NCBI GenBank assembly: GCA_033977485.1
Contig: CM066989.1
Location: 35,218,595-35,282,594, forward strand
DNA length: 64,000 nt
Source: Hydrangea macrophylla
Lineage: Eukaryota; Streptophyta; Magnoliopsida; Cornales; Hydrangeaceae
Direction of reading: 5' to 3'
In this document: positions 1 to 11,040 of the stretch, piece after piece
Layout of the letters: every line of letters starts with the position of its first letter
How positions within the stretch are numbered: the stretch's first letter is position 1
Made by a program: the position numbers and the translations under genes
Notes under the pieces: model-generated
Database searches by the model: none
The model's input: the letters and a program-made list of their open reading frames with translations, nothing else
What the model was told of the DNA's origin: nothing

Positions 1-2002
1 CAGTGGCAGAATCATTCTACTAGTATTGGTGTTGCAACACATTAGCCATAGAGCCAATATGTAACAATGAGCCATCCCACTCGACTTCTTCCACTTGTCG
101 AACTAGCGTCTAGCAGCAGCCATAACATTTATAGCACGTTTTTCAGGGCATGGGGTGGTGAGGACATATATGTGATCCTCTGTAGTTAAAACGATGTTAA
201 AGTTTTGTTTTCATTCTGTGTAGTTATTTCCAGTTAACTTATTCTGAGTGAGTGTAGCGGCAAGTGGACTAAATGCAGATCCAGACATTATGATTTACTG
301 AAAAATCAAAAGACAAAATAAATATGGTTATCAGAATTTGACAGTTTGAAATAAAATAATCCTTAAAACTCTCATTTTAAAATGAAGTCGCCGGAACATC
401 AAAACAAAAGACCAAAGCCTCCGTGTGGCGGTCAATACTGGATCTTTTGATTAATCATGACTTGTCCGCTGTGCAACTCTTGCAAAACAAGTTATGACTC
501 CCGAACCTATTTGATCTCTAAGTTTCCGTGTAATGCCCTGTGTGGGATTCCTTATCCATAGCTTAGCAAGTGTATACCATTAACTAGGATCCAATCACAA
601 CCGTCTCAAGTAGTGCCTCCGTATGGTGGTCACCCTCTAACACGTCTGATTGATACTATCCATAGGAAGTTCACATCTCGTAACCAATGAGTAGTGTACC
701 CTCTGTATGGAATGATCACCCCTGGCGAGGTGACACAAAATGCACTACTCATCTTACAATGAAACGTTAATGGAAGATTGTGGGTGTTATAAATAAGACA
801 CTTTTCCACCAGATTTGGTAATAAAGGATTTTGCTTTTGAAAAATTGTTTCCACACATTACCCATAAACATCCTATGTTTATTAATGGGTTGAGATAGTT
901 TTTGAATTTTATTTTAGAAAACTTGTTTTACGTGCATGCAAGTAGTAACAATATAATTAAATTCCAATCACAAACCAAGCACATAAAATAAAAACTAAAA
1001 TGAAATAAAGACATCCAAACGATGCCTCTATATCCCATGGCTCTATCTTCATAGAACCTTCTTCTTGGTTTGATTGGCTCCAGCTCCATCTTCATGGACA
1101 ACGGCTTGCTCCTCCATCTTCATGAATTTTCTAATTCTATTACATTGGTCCTATGTTTCTTTCGAAGCTTACAATTTATCTAGAAAAAGAAATAGCAACA
1201 ATAGAATAAAAAGGCTAGGAAAACTAGTGCGACTTTCCTATTCGTAGGATTGAAGTCGCAGCGCCCTTTACACATGCCTTAAAACCAAATCAAAATTTAA
1301 TACAACATTCACCAATCTCAAATATTGAAATACAAAATTTAAAGTAAAAGTTGGTGCCATGGGAGATAGCGGACTAATTTTACTGCAAAAGGGTTAGTCA
1401 TAAGCACATTCATGTATATACAACAAATATATGAAACTACTGGAACTCTTAATTGATTCACACAGTACATAAACTATTTACATACTGAATTAGAACTTAA
1501 AATAGCATCTTAGTTCTCTGTCACACTTCGATCGATCGACAGAAGTTTGATCGATCAAATCTTAGATCGATTGAACATAGTTCTATGTTCAATCAGTTGA
1601 ACTTTCTTTTTCACAGAATGTTTTGAAAAAATTTATAGAAAAATTTAAAATTAAAATAAATTGTTTTAAAATCTTTTAAAACTGTGAAAAGAATATCTGG
1701 ACAGAGAATCGATCTCGATCGATCGAAACACATTCAATCGATCGAACAAAACAATGTTAGATCGATCAAAACTCGTTCGATCGCTTGAGAACAACGACGT
1801 TCAATTGATCGAAAATACTTTGATCGATCAAACCCACCATGCATCCAATGCAATCACAAATTTGTATTCTGCTGCGAGACTATTGTAGAAATAGATCTGT
1901 GACGATGCAGTTGTCAAAACAGTTCTAAAATCAACATGCAAATCAAAACTAGTGTTCCAAAACGCATCGATAGATCCAAACAAGCGTGGCTCCGATACCA
2001 GT
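1..2002 (-). mobile_element. Internal region (5' part) of an LTR retrotransposon, minus strand, truncated by window edge
   Basis: This is sequence immediately downstream, in element orientation, of the primer site at 1988-2000. It should hold the leader and gag of the outer LTR element. I see no open reading frame with a recognisable gag domain; all frames are broken. Positions 1520-1850 are rich in the palindromic motif TCGATCGATCGA and its variants. Around 420-730 there are two phrases of similar wording (cctccgtgtggcggtca and cctccgtatggtggtca), which suggests an old internal duplication. The region is best read as the non-coding interior of a large non-autonomous derivative. The other LTR lies outside the window. 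Confidence 0.55.
1988..2000 (-). other. Primer-binding site of the outer LTR element (initiator-Met tRNA type)
   Basis: On the minus strand the sequence reads TGGTATCGGAGCC, two bases after the LTR end (...CCTACA). It is one substitution away from TGGTATCAGAGCC, the initiator-methionine-tRNA primer site common in plant Ty1/copia elements. Confidence 0.7.
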
Positions 2003-2677
2003 TGTAGGAAAATTAGGTTTAAAAAATGTAAATGCGCAGCGGAAAGATTAAGTTTCAAAAACTTATTGGTAGCCCGGATCTACTACTTGTTAACTCTATG
2101 GATGCGTACAAGAGAGAGGACAAGAATTATACCTCTGGTCTTGAACCCAATTTTGATTGTCTTCTTCCTTGTTTGTGCGACAGCCTTCACTAGGTTGTCT
2201 TCACCCTTATGTCTCCTATAAGTGCTTCTCGGAGAGGCTAGAGATGGTGAGATCTCTAATGGAGAGGATAAGAAGGTTTGGGAACCCTAAAATAGTTTTT
2301 GCAGCTACTGGTTTATAAAAACGACGAACTCCTTTTTTTTGGACGCAGCTGCCCTGTTTATAGATTCCCAGAACCGACCTTATGTTCAAGCGGTCGAAGT
2401 GGCTTCGATCGATCGTAGCTTCGATCGATCAAACCTGTCTAGACTTCAATCGAACGATCAAACCTGTCACAAGATCCTCATGTGCCTTTCCAAGCATCCT
2501 AGTGTAGCTAAGAGTAGGACCTCTTAAGTTCTTTATTGTTGGCTTAGACTAGTTGTTAATTCCCATAACCAAACTCATTGATCAGTAAATTAACCAACTG
2601 GTCAGTTAACGTTTACTCCACTATAAAACGATAACTGAACTCAAACGCAAAAGAACATATCTGAAGCGATAACTAGA
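2003..2677 (-). mobile_element. Outer LTR, part 1 (split by nested insertion)
   Basis: The LTR lies on the minus strand. Its 3' end here is ...TTTTCCTACA next to the primer site. It is interrupted at 2678 by another retrotransposon and continues at 9880. The rejoined LTR is about 1466 bp and begins TGTTGGGTTTGTGTCC at 10670. A TATA-like stretch (TTTTATAAA on the minus strand) lies near 2310-2320. The four small ORFs in this stretch have no family resemblance. Confidence 0.7.
2673..2677. repeat. Target-site duplication CTAGA (left)
   Basis: CTAGA directly precedes the nested element's left LTR. The same five bases follow its right LTR at 9875-9879. A 5-bp duplication is normal for LTR-retrotransposon integrase. 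Confidence 0.85.
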
Positions 2678-4314
2678 TAACACGACTACAAAGTTGTACG
2701 CTCTTGTGCAACACCCAAGTGTAGGTGATCGTGCAAGTAATAATGGATAAGTCCAGGTCGATCCCACAGGGAAGGAATAGGAAAAATATCTACTAAGCTA
2801 CAACCTAAAGAAAAAGAAAATAAGAATGAATGATTGGATGTGTACTAACAAATCCTAATTAATTAAATTAAACTAAATAATAAACTAAAACATAAATAAA
2901 CATAACTTATTAAACAGATAAACTAAAGGTGTTGGAAACACGTGAATCCACATTAATCCTAACCATCTACCATGCATACTAATTAATGTTCTATGGAGTT
3001 CATTCCTCTTCAGTATTCCATATTTTTCTAAAGATATAAAATCAATAGCCCTTTCATGACCGGGACTACATCATCACAAGTGATTTAAAATACTTAGAAG
3101 ACGGTTTAAAACAATGGTTATTACTTGCACTCTAAATGGTGTTAGTATTCAAAGTGGTTTTCAAAAGTCATTGAAGAAAATAGCCTTAAGGCTTTAAGTT
3201 CTAAAAACTGTTGTGACAAACTGAGCTAATTGGGACAATTTGATGACAGATTTCTAAAACAGAAAGTCATGGATTACTTAAAAGAATCATCTCAGGAATC
3301 AACAAGTTTGATCGATCAAAGCGCTCTCGATCGATCGGACTGCATCATCCTTCAATCGATCGAAATGTCTTCGATCGCTTGACTATGGCTTTGGTTCGAT
3401 CAATCGAAATACCTTCGATCGATCGAGACCAGGTTTTCTAAAGATTACATGGCAGAGGTTGGGAATCAGTGTTTCATCACATATTCCCAACGTCTAAACT
3501 ACGCAAACATAATAAAACTAATGCAGGAATAGAAAACTAAAGTAATCAAAACATCTAAACTAATAAACAATCAAATAGAGGGAAAGGAGAAGAAAAACCT
3601 GTAAATAATCTGAAATAAACTTGTAAATAACTTGAAATAAAGTTGAATCTTCAATAATCTTCAATGAATCAATGGAAAAGATGAAAAATAACATGAATCT
3701 AACCTAACCTACTCCTAATCTAACCCTACAACTACCCTAAACTGCTGTTTTTCGCGTTCTGGAGCGTCCTCTCTTCGTCTGGTATCAAAACGACTTATAC
3801 ATAGGGTTCCCGTAGAGTTTACGCAACTTTTGGGTGAATATAAAGTTTGATCAATCGAGCTTAGTTCGATCAATCGAAGGTTCGATCGATTGAACTCTCC
3901 TCAATCGCTTGAACTCTTTTGATTTTGATAGCTCTATGCACCGATAGGATAATGGACATAACTTTTTACTCGAACCTCGGATTGACCTCCCGTTTGCGGC
4001 CACGCGACCGTAACTCAAAGATCTACATTTTATATCTCTGGGAAAAGCTTCCAAATCGGAAGTCTTCATTGTCAAAATTGGCGTTTTTCCAGCTGCTTCC
4101 GTTGTTCTATCCACCAGAATCACTTTTCTTTAGCTCCACTTCATTGATTTACATTCTAATACATATAAAACAATGCATAAACATATGTTTTAGCATTAAC
4201 ACAATAAAAGGAATATTGTTATTAGAATATACCTAAATCTAGGGACTTGGGGATAAAAGTATGCATAAAGAACCAAATAATACATTATAAATATGCATTT
4301 TTCACCTCGAATCA
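2678..4314 (-). repeat. Left LTR (3' LTR in element orientation)
   Basis: This 1637-bp repeat matches 8222-9874 over its whole length with scattered substitutions and small indels. Its ends are TAACACGAC... (the expected TG has mutated to TA) and ...CGAATCA. It contains many GATCGATC palindromes at 3305-3430 and 3850-3900. The TATA-like site near 3793 is mutated relative to the other LTR. Confidence 0.85.
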
Positions 4315-4325
4315 CACCCCCCAAC
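4315..4325 (-). other. Polypurine tract of the nested element
   Basis: On the minus strand the sequence GTTGGGGGGTG immediately precedes the LTR start TGATTCGAGG. This is the position and composition expected of the plus-strand primer. Confidence 0.7.
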
Positions 4326-6887
4326 TAGCTCGTTGCTAGTCCCTTGCAATGAAGCGAATTACAGCAATATTTATTTAAACTTTAAAAATTGAAAATAAAA
4401 TAAAGTGAAACTCCTAAATCACTTTCGCAGGAATCGCGATTGCATTTAGCGTATACAACAAGCCTTTAAACCCCTAGGTTCCCCCTAGTGGACGAGTGTT
4501 GTCTCGTGAGGGTTTGCAGTGAATTTACCCACAAAATTCATGTTTAAGGTAATGGTTCTCATTTAAATGTTTTCAAGAAATATTTTCCTCTCATTTAGCA
4601 ATATAGTTAAGCTCAACAATCTCATAAAACTCTCTACTAAGCCATAGCAATGCAACACACACATTATAGTTAATCTACTATCAAAGTCATTAGAATGTTC
4701 CATACCTATTAATCTTCAAGTGTGTGTGTGAATGGACAACCAAAATATGAAACTTTAATTTCAAAGCTCGCATAACCTAAGACACTATCAAGACGTTCAT
4801 TTTGACTCAACTCTCACTAGGATTACACTCTCAAGATGAAATCACTCCGAATTAGGTGTAATAATTATCACTCATGCTATGGAAGCTATAAAGAGTAAGT
4901 GTAAATGGAATCTAACGCTTCTCATAAATAGAAAAACGGAAATTTTATAGTGCATAAAGTCTCATGAAAGGATACTTTTCACTAGAAGAGCGAGATACCA
5001 TGGAGAACTCTCTCATTACCTTAACTTCAAATCCAATTACTTAAAATCATTAGGACTTTGAAAAAGAGGTGTTTGGTGAAAGAAGAAAGAGCTCGTGATA
5101 TTCAATTAGGTCAAAGGATGTGATTGGAATGTCTATTGTAACTTTTCAAACTTTCCCACATCTCCAATCTCTCTCTTCTTTTCTTTTAATATATATATGT
5201 TTTTTCATTTTTCTTTCTATTCTTATTTTTTTTCTTCTATAACAACCATTGGCATTTTTTTTTCTTTTCATGTTTTTTTTCTTCTTTTTTTTCATCATTT
5301 TTTTTTCTTTGCCAACTTTCCCTTATTCACAGAACCAAACTTCTTGTCAAGATAACACATCCCAATCATTCCTAGGTAAAGAACTGAGGCTTGAACTCCT
5401 AGTTTGGAGTTAAGTATAGACTTTAGGATTGTGAAGACAAGGCGATTATGATAAGCTCAAGAGGTGAAGTAAAGGAATATCATAGAGGTAGGCCAATGTT
5501 GCATTTTGCGTGTATGGTCAAAAGATGGCCTAAATCATCTTCTAAGTTCATAGGATTATTCATTTTAGTAAATTCAAGAGCTCTAGATTTGGTAAATCCT
5601 GAACATTCTCTTCTAGTAATCAGTCAAAATGAAGAAAATTGAGGCTTACAACGAATTAATATGCTTTTCAAAAAGTAAGAGTAATTTTATAAAACCCTCA
5701 AGAATAAAGAAAGGCACAAAAGCTCACTTGGGTTATTAGTCTCCACTACAGTCTCTCAAGACACCTAAGCTATGCTTACTAATCCATTATAGCAAAGTAC
5801 AAGGTTGTCACAATGTGCTCAAAGTTGTTTGAAGAGTAAAAAGTATAAAATATACTATAATTAAGATAGTAAAGAAACTACCATAGTGTATCACATACTA
5901 GTAACATACAGAAAATAACACTAATGCATCATAACTAACTACATTTACTATAAGAGAAATACAAGAACCATTTTATTATCTTTTGAAAAAAATTAAAATT
6001 TGTCAAATTTTTAAAATTTTTGAAAATTTTAATTTACTGAGTCATGTTGTTAAGCAGGTGTATTGACACGAAAGTATAAAAAGAAATAAACAAGGCATGC
6101 AATGACTCACTCCCCCTAACTAAAACTAAACATTGTCCTCAATGTTCTAAACTAAGCATCTGGACATGTAAAGTAAAGCGAGAGAAGGAAGGATGTTACC
6201 TCGAGGCGTTAATAATCCAGATTTTTTTTTTCAAGTTACTTGCAAAATCATTAGTAGCAACAAGAAAAAATAGAGAATATAATAGAAATACTCAGTAAAT
6301 AAATTCGGTTAATCAAGATTTTTATCATAAAGTAATAACCGAAATTTTTAAGGATCCTCCCAATGAATTAATTTAACAGTGAGAAGAATGTAGGAATCCT
6401 CGTAAAATTGCAACTTGCCCCCAACTAATGTCAGGCTCAAGGTCAGAGGAGATGATGCAAAACCAATGGCTTCCAAAGTTATTGGGGACAGTTATAAGCA
6501 GAATACCACAGTACTCTTTAGGAATTATACTCAAAGAAAGATCTTTGGTGTTGGTATTTTCTATAACGGCCTCTATTTTAATACTAAAAACAGGAAGAGG
6601 CCATGGTTCAATAAAAGGGGCAGGGTCTAAGTGATGTTCTAATGAAGCTTTACTACCCTCCTCTTATTCTAGAACAAAATCAATGGAGATGATCATAGGA
6701 ATTGGATTTCTGCTCTATGTACATGATTGTGGACTGGACTTGGATAAAGCTATCTATTCGGGCCTCAATGTCAGTATTACTCAAGAAGGTCAAGCAGTCT
6801 AGCAGATTACTAGCTTCTTGTTGAAGTTTAAGATCATCTAATGTGGGCCAAATAGTTTCTAAGTCCTCTCTCAAGGAATTTTGAAAG

Positions 6888-8021
6888 TTAAAAATTTTGT
6901 GAAAAACATATGATAGAATCCTTACCATCCTCTTCCACAACACATTCTATTTGTTCAATAATAGGGTACACATGATTTTCAAGCTCGGGATGAGAGCATT
7001 GATTAATAGCAAGGATAGGTGATGGGCAACATGGTGACACCACCTCTTCGGCCGAAAGAGGTGAGGGTTCATGAATATCACATGAATCTAAATCGAATTT
7101 AGAATTTTCAATAACGTCCTCCCTAGGGTCACTATTAAAGGTAGGGGTAGAGTCAACAGGGGACTCATCCTCTCCTGGTTGTGTGTAATCACCTAAACTC
7201 TCATCATCTTTTATAACCTCATTCTCATCCTTGTAACTCTCCTCACTATGTATGTTGTCTATTGAGGTGCTTTGGACAAAGAGATTGTGCAATTTTATCA
7301 AGGTAGTGAAGGAGTTGATGTCTGGGGGTGTATATTGAAGAGAAGATGGTTCTACAACTTCATGCTCAATGGTTTGGTTTTGGAGTTTTTGTTGGGTTGT
7401 CACTTTCACGAGTGAATTGTTAATCTCATTCGGTATAAACCCGTCATTGTCCTCTAATTCCATTCCATTATTAGTGTCTTGAAATTTAGGTTGTAGTGTT
7501 GAAGGACATGTATAGTCTTCTAAAGGTTGGCTAGCAGATGCTTGTTGATATCTAGTTTCTAATTTATCAAGTGCACTATCTAGCCTTTTCATTTCACTAA
7601 GCAACATTGTTAACATACCATTATCCTCAACTTGATTATTCTCCTCATTATTACCATATGAAGTTTCGCCCCATTGTTGTTGGTAATAGTCCCCTTCCCA
7701 TTGTGTTTGTGTGCAAGACTCCTCAGAAGAAAAGTCTTGGTGCATTTGATAATCGTGAGAACTACTATCATATCCTACATTATTATCTTGGTTATATCCC
7801 TATTACGATTGATAGAACTCTCCATGTGGAGGTTCTTGATACGTTTGATAATATGGGAGATTACCACTATTGTTTTCCCATTGTAGTGGTTGGTACCACT
7901 AGGTTTGATATTGCGTGTCATAAGTGGGTGTTTGCCAACTTGGGGGATAATTATATTGATTTTCAAGTGTGTACCTATTATTGGTGCTTGTGTTGTATGG
8001 AGGGAAATATGGATAAGACAT
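6888..8021 (-). pseudogene. Decayed gag-like ORF rich in Gln, Tyr, Asn and acidic residues
   Basis: The frame opens at an ATG at 8021 (MSYPYFPPY...) about 180 bp after the primer site and runs to 6888. It is interrupted by two in-frame stops, at roughly 7904-7906 and 7802-7804. The part after the second stop is a 285-codon open stretch starting at 7745. The N-terminal part is rich in Y, P, Q and N (for example NNRYTLENQYNYPPSWQ), and the rest is acidic. I do not see a retrotransposon gag core or a zinc knuckle. Its place next to the primer site and its composition resemble the N-terminal part of Athila/Tat-type gag regions. Function in this copy is unlikely. Confidence 0.5.
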
Positions 8022-8198
8022 GTTTATCCAAAAAAAAATTTTAAACGCAAAATTTTTATTTATTTACTTGTGAGAGAAAAAGTCCAAAGTTTTTATTATT
8101 TTTGTTTCTTAAATTTTTTTTTTTTTGTATTTTTTTTTATTTTAGAAAAATAAGAAAAAATTGGAAATAACTTAGTAAAATCTTAACCTAGTTGCCTT

Positions 8199-8215
8199 CC
8201 CCGGCAACGACGCCA
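8199..8215 (-). other. Primer-binding site of the nested element
   Basis: TGGCGTCGTTGCCGGGG on the minus strand, six bases from the LTR end. It differs at one position from the conserved TGGCGCCGTTGCCGGGG of plant Ty3/gypsy elements. Confidence 0.8.
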
Positions 8216-8221
8216 AAAACT

Positions 8222-9874
8222 TGACACGACTAAAAAGTTGTGCGCTCTTGTGCAACACCCAAGTGTAGGTGATCGTGCAAGTAATAATGGATAAGTTCAG
8301 GTCGATCCCACAGGGAAGGAATAGGAAAAATATCTACTAAGCTACAACCTAAAGAAAAAGAAAATAAGAATGAATGATTGGATGTGTACTAACAAATCCT
8401 AATTAATTAAATTAAACTAAATAATAAACTAAAACATAAAGAAACATAACTAATTAAACAGATAAACTAAAGGTGTTGGAAACACGTGAATCCACATTAA
8501 TCCTAACCATCTACCATGCATACTCATTAATGTTCTATGGAGTTCATTCCTCTTCAGTATTCCGTATTTTTCTAAAGATATAGAATCAATCGCCCTTTCA
8601 TGACCGGGACTACATCATCACAAGTGATTTAAAATACTTAGAAGACGGTTTAAAACAATGGTTATTACTTGCACTCTAAATGGTGTTAGCATTCAAAGTG
8701 GTTTTCAAAAGTCATTGAAGAAAATAGCCTTAAGGCTTTAAGTTCTAAAAACTGTTGTGACAAACTGAGCTTATTGGGACAATTTGATGACAGATTTCTA
8801 AAACAGAAAGTCATGGATTACTTAAAAGAATCATCTCAGGAATCAACAAGTTTGATCGATCGAAGCGCTCTCGATCGATCGGACTGCATCATTCTTCAAT
8901 CGATCGAAATGTCTTTGAACGCTTGACTATGGCTCTGGTTCGATCGATCGAAATACCTTCGATCGATCGAGACCAGGTTTTCTAAAGATTGCATGGCAGA
9001 GGTTGGGAATCAGTGTTTCATCACATATTCCCAACGTCTAAACTACAGAAACATAATAAAATTAATGTAGGAATAGAAAACTAAAGTAATCAAAACATCT
9101 AAACTAATAAACAATCAAATAGAGGTAAAGGAGAAGAAAAACCTGTAAACAATCTGAAATAAACTTGTAAATAACTTCAAATAAAGTTGAATCTTCAATA
9201 ATCTTCAATGAATCAATGGAAAAGATGAAAAATAACATGAATCTAACCTAACCTACTCCTAATCTAACCCTAAAACTACCCTAAACTGCTGTTTTTCGCG
9301 TTCTAGAGCGTCCTTTCTTCGTCTGGTGTCAAAACGACTTATATATAGGGTTCCCGCAGAGTTTACGCAATTTTTGGGTGAATATAAAGTTCGATCGATC
9401 GAGCTTAGTTCGATCAATCGAAAGTTCGATCGATCGAAGGTTCGATCGATTGAACTCTCCTCAATCGCTTGAACTATTCTGATTTTGATAGCTCTGCGCA
9501 CTGATAGGAGAATGGCCATAACGTTTTACTCGGACCTCGGATTGACCTCCCGTTTGTGGCCACGTGACTGTAACTCAAAGATCTACATTTTATATCTCTG
9601 GGAAAATCTTCCAAATCTGAAGTCTTCATTGTCAAAATTGGCGTTTTCCCAGCTGTTTCCGTTGTTCTATCCACCACAATCACTTTTCTTTAGCTCCACT
9701 TCATTGATTTACATTCTAATACCTATAAAAACAACGCATAAACATATGTTTTAGCATTAACAAAATAAAAAGAATATTGTTATTAGAATATACCTAAATC
9801 TAGGGACTTGGGGATAAAAGTATGCGTAAGAACCATATAATACATTATAAATATGCATTTTTCACCTCGAATCA
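8222..9874 (-). repeat. Right LTR (5' LTR in element orientation)
   Basis: A 1653-bp LTR with intact TG...CA ends (TGACACGACT...CGAATCA on the plus strand). It is co-linear with 2678-4314. On the minus strand a CCTATATATAAG box at 9338-9349 is a plausible promoter for the element. The palindrome TCGATCGATCGA and variants recur at 8853-8980 and 9388-9450. Confidence 0.85.
9338..9349 (-). promoter_or_regulatory. TATA box in the right LTR
   Basis: The minus strand reads CCTATATATAAG. The equivalent site in the left LTR reads CCTATGTATAAG, so only this copy, the one that would drive the element, keeps a canonical TATA. Confidence 0.5.
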
Positions 9875-9879
9875 CTAGA
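9875..9879. repeat. Target-site duplication CTAGA (right)
   Basis: Identical to 2673-2677, directly after the right LTR. Confidence 0.85.
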
Positions 9880-10670
9880 CTTGTATAATGTATTAATGTG
9901 CCTCTACCATCAGCATTCGAAATCATATTCAGGTAGTCGGATAAATGGTTACTGTTAACTTAAATCATGATTATTGCTTGTATTCCTTGAGACCCATTCA
10001 CCACTCATGATTACTAAACATGTTGATAACTACTTATCAACAAGACTGCAGTTCTCAGTAGTCAACTTGGTGACATTCTCAAGGGAATGCTCACTCTTTA
10101 TCAGAGGGTAGATTCTATCTTGACTATATATGTTCACAACCCTATGAACATGACATACCCAAGATACCCAGGTGTTGATCTTCTATAGACTTTACTGATT
10201 AGTAAGTCAAAGCAGCCATATCCAAAGTTTGTGTCCATAATCGTCTAAAGATTGAGAACATGTACCTTACACAAGTTATGAGTTCCTATCAACTGTTGAC
10301 AGTCTTAAGTGTCAATAGGAAAACTCAGGTTTGTCAATGGACTATAAGCACTAGCATATTAACTAAGAGTCATACTCCAGTGATTGAGATTCATCACTCC
10401 ATCCAATGGCAGTTATTCATGCTACAGTGTAAACTTGATGAGGTATTCAGTCTCATCATCCACTGTGACAAGTTCTAAGTATCAATGGATAGTAATTCGT
10501 ATATCATTTGTATGTATCTCATACACACATGAATTACCTGCTATGATACTTAAGGATTAACAATCATCTCATAAAAGAAACATACACAATAAAATGTAAA
10601 ACTGATATCCATATATTAAAATGTCATTATCTCATACATAAAGTAATGGTTTGAGGACACAAACCCAACA
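9880..10670 (-). mobile_element. Outer LTR, part 2
   Basis: This continues the LTR interrupted at 2678. On the minus strand it begins TGTTGGGTTTGTGTCC at 10670, a start common in plant LTR elements. The target duplication on this side would be CATAT (10671-10675), but its partner is outside the window. No ORF of note. Confidence 0.65.
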
Positions 10671-10915
10671 CATATGCCTATAGAAGATTGATTAGTAGCT
10701 TCAATGAGAACCCACTCCCAGCTGGGCCAACTTAAAGTGTGCTTTGATAAGCATGAGGTAATCACATGAAAATAAAGGATGTTTAAAACTCACACCATCC
10801 AAATTAGAGAAGTACAAACACATTACGGACATATCCGAAGCTTAAAAGCCTTTTCATGAATCATGAGGACGAAGCTGAATGGGAAGTGAGGTAAGTCCTT
10901 GGAGAACGTTGGAAT
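10671..10915. other. Short flank between the outer LTR and the P450 gene
   Basis: About 245 bp of sequence 3' of the P450 coding region, with no recognisable signal. The outer retrotransposon therefore inserted within about 300 bp of the P450 stop codon. Confidence 0.5.
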
Positions 10916-11040
10916 CGGATAGTTGCTCTCATTTGATCTTAGTCACTGCATTATGCATGAAAACAATAAGTATTGCAACTGGATAGTTGCTCCCATTTGA
11001 ATTTAGTCACTACATTATGCATGAAAACAAGTATTGCTGC
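10916..11040 (-). repeat. Imperfect tandem duplication (about 60 bp) at the P450 3' end
   Basis: Two adjacent copies, about 10916-10979 and 10980-11040, each read ggatagttgct(c)...cattatgcatgaaaacaa on the plus strand. They encode the P450 segment FMHN-VTK-K(W/*)EQLS twice. The copy further from the heme motif has TGA where the other has TGG. Translation through the junction shifts frame and ends at a TAA (10951-10953). Confidence 0.8.

Larger units (their letters stand above)
2678..9874 (-). mobile_element. Complete nested LTR retrotransposon, non-autonomous, Ty3/gypsy-type primer site
   Basis: The element is bounded by direct LTRs (2678-4314 and 8222-9874) and the CTAGA target duplication. 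It lies in minus orientation. The primer site at 8199-8215 reads TGGCGTCGTTGCCGGGG, the type seen in plant Athila/Tat-like Ty3/gypsy elements (usual form TGGCGCCGTTGCCGGGG). The polypurine tract lies next to the left LTR. The interior is only 3.9 kb and contains one decayed ORF near the primer site. No reverse transcriptase, RNase H or integrase was seen, so it would need proteins from a partner element. Positions 4315-6680 are AT-rich with long pyrimidine runs (about 5165-5320) and hold nothing coding that I recognise. Confidence 0.85.

Noticed and set aside
5448..5642. 64-codon ORF in the nested LTR element interior
   Set aside because: Plus strand, antisense to the element, no recognisable motif, and in an AT-rich decayed region.
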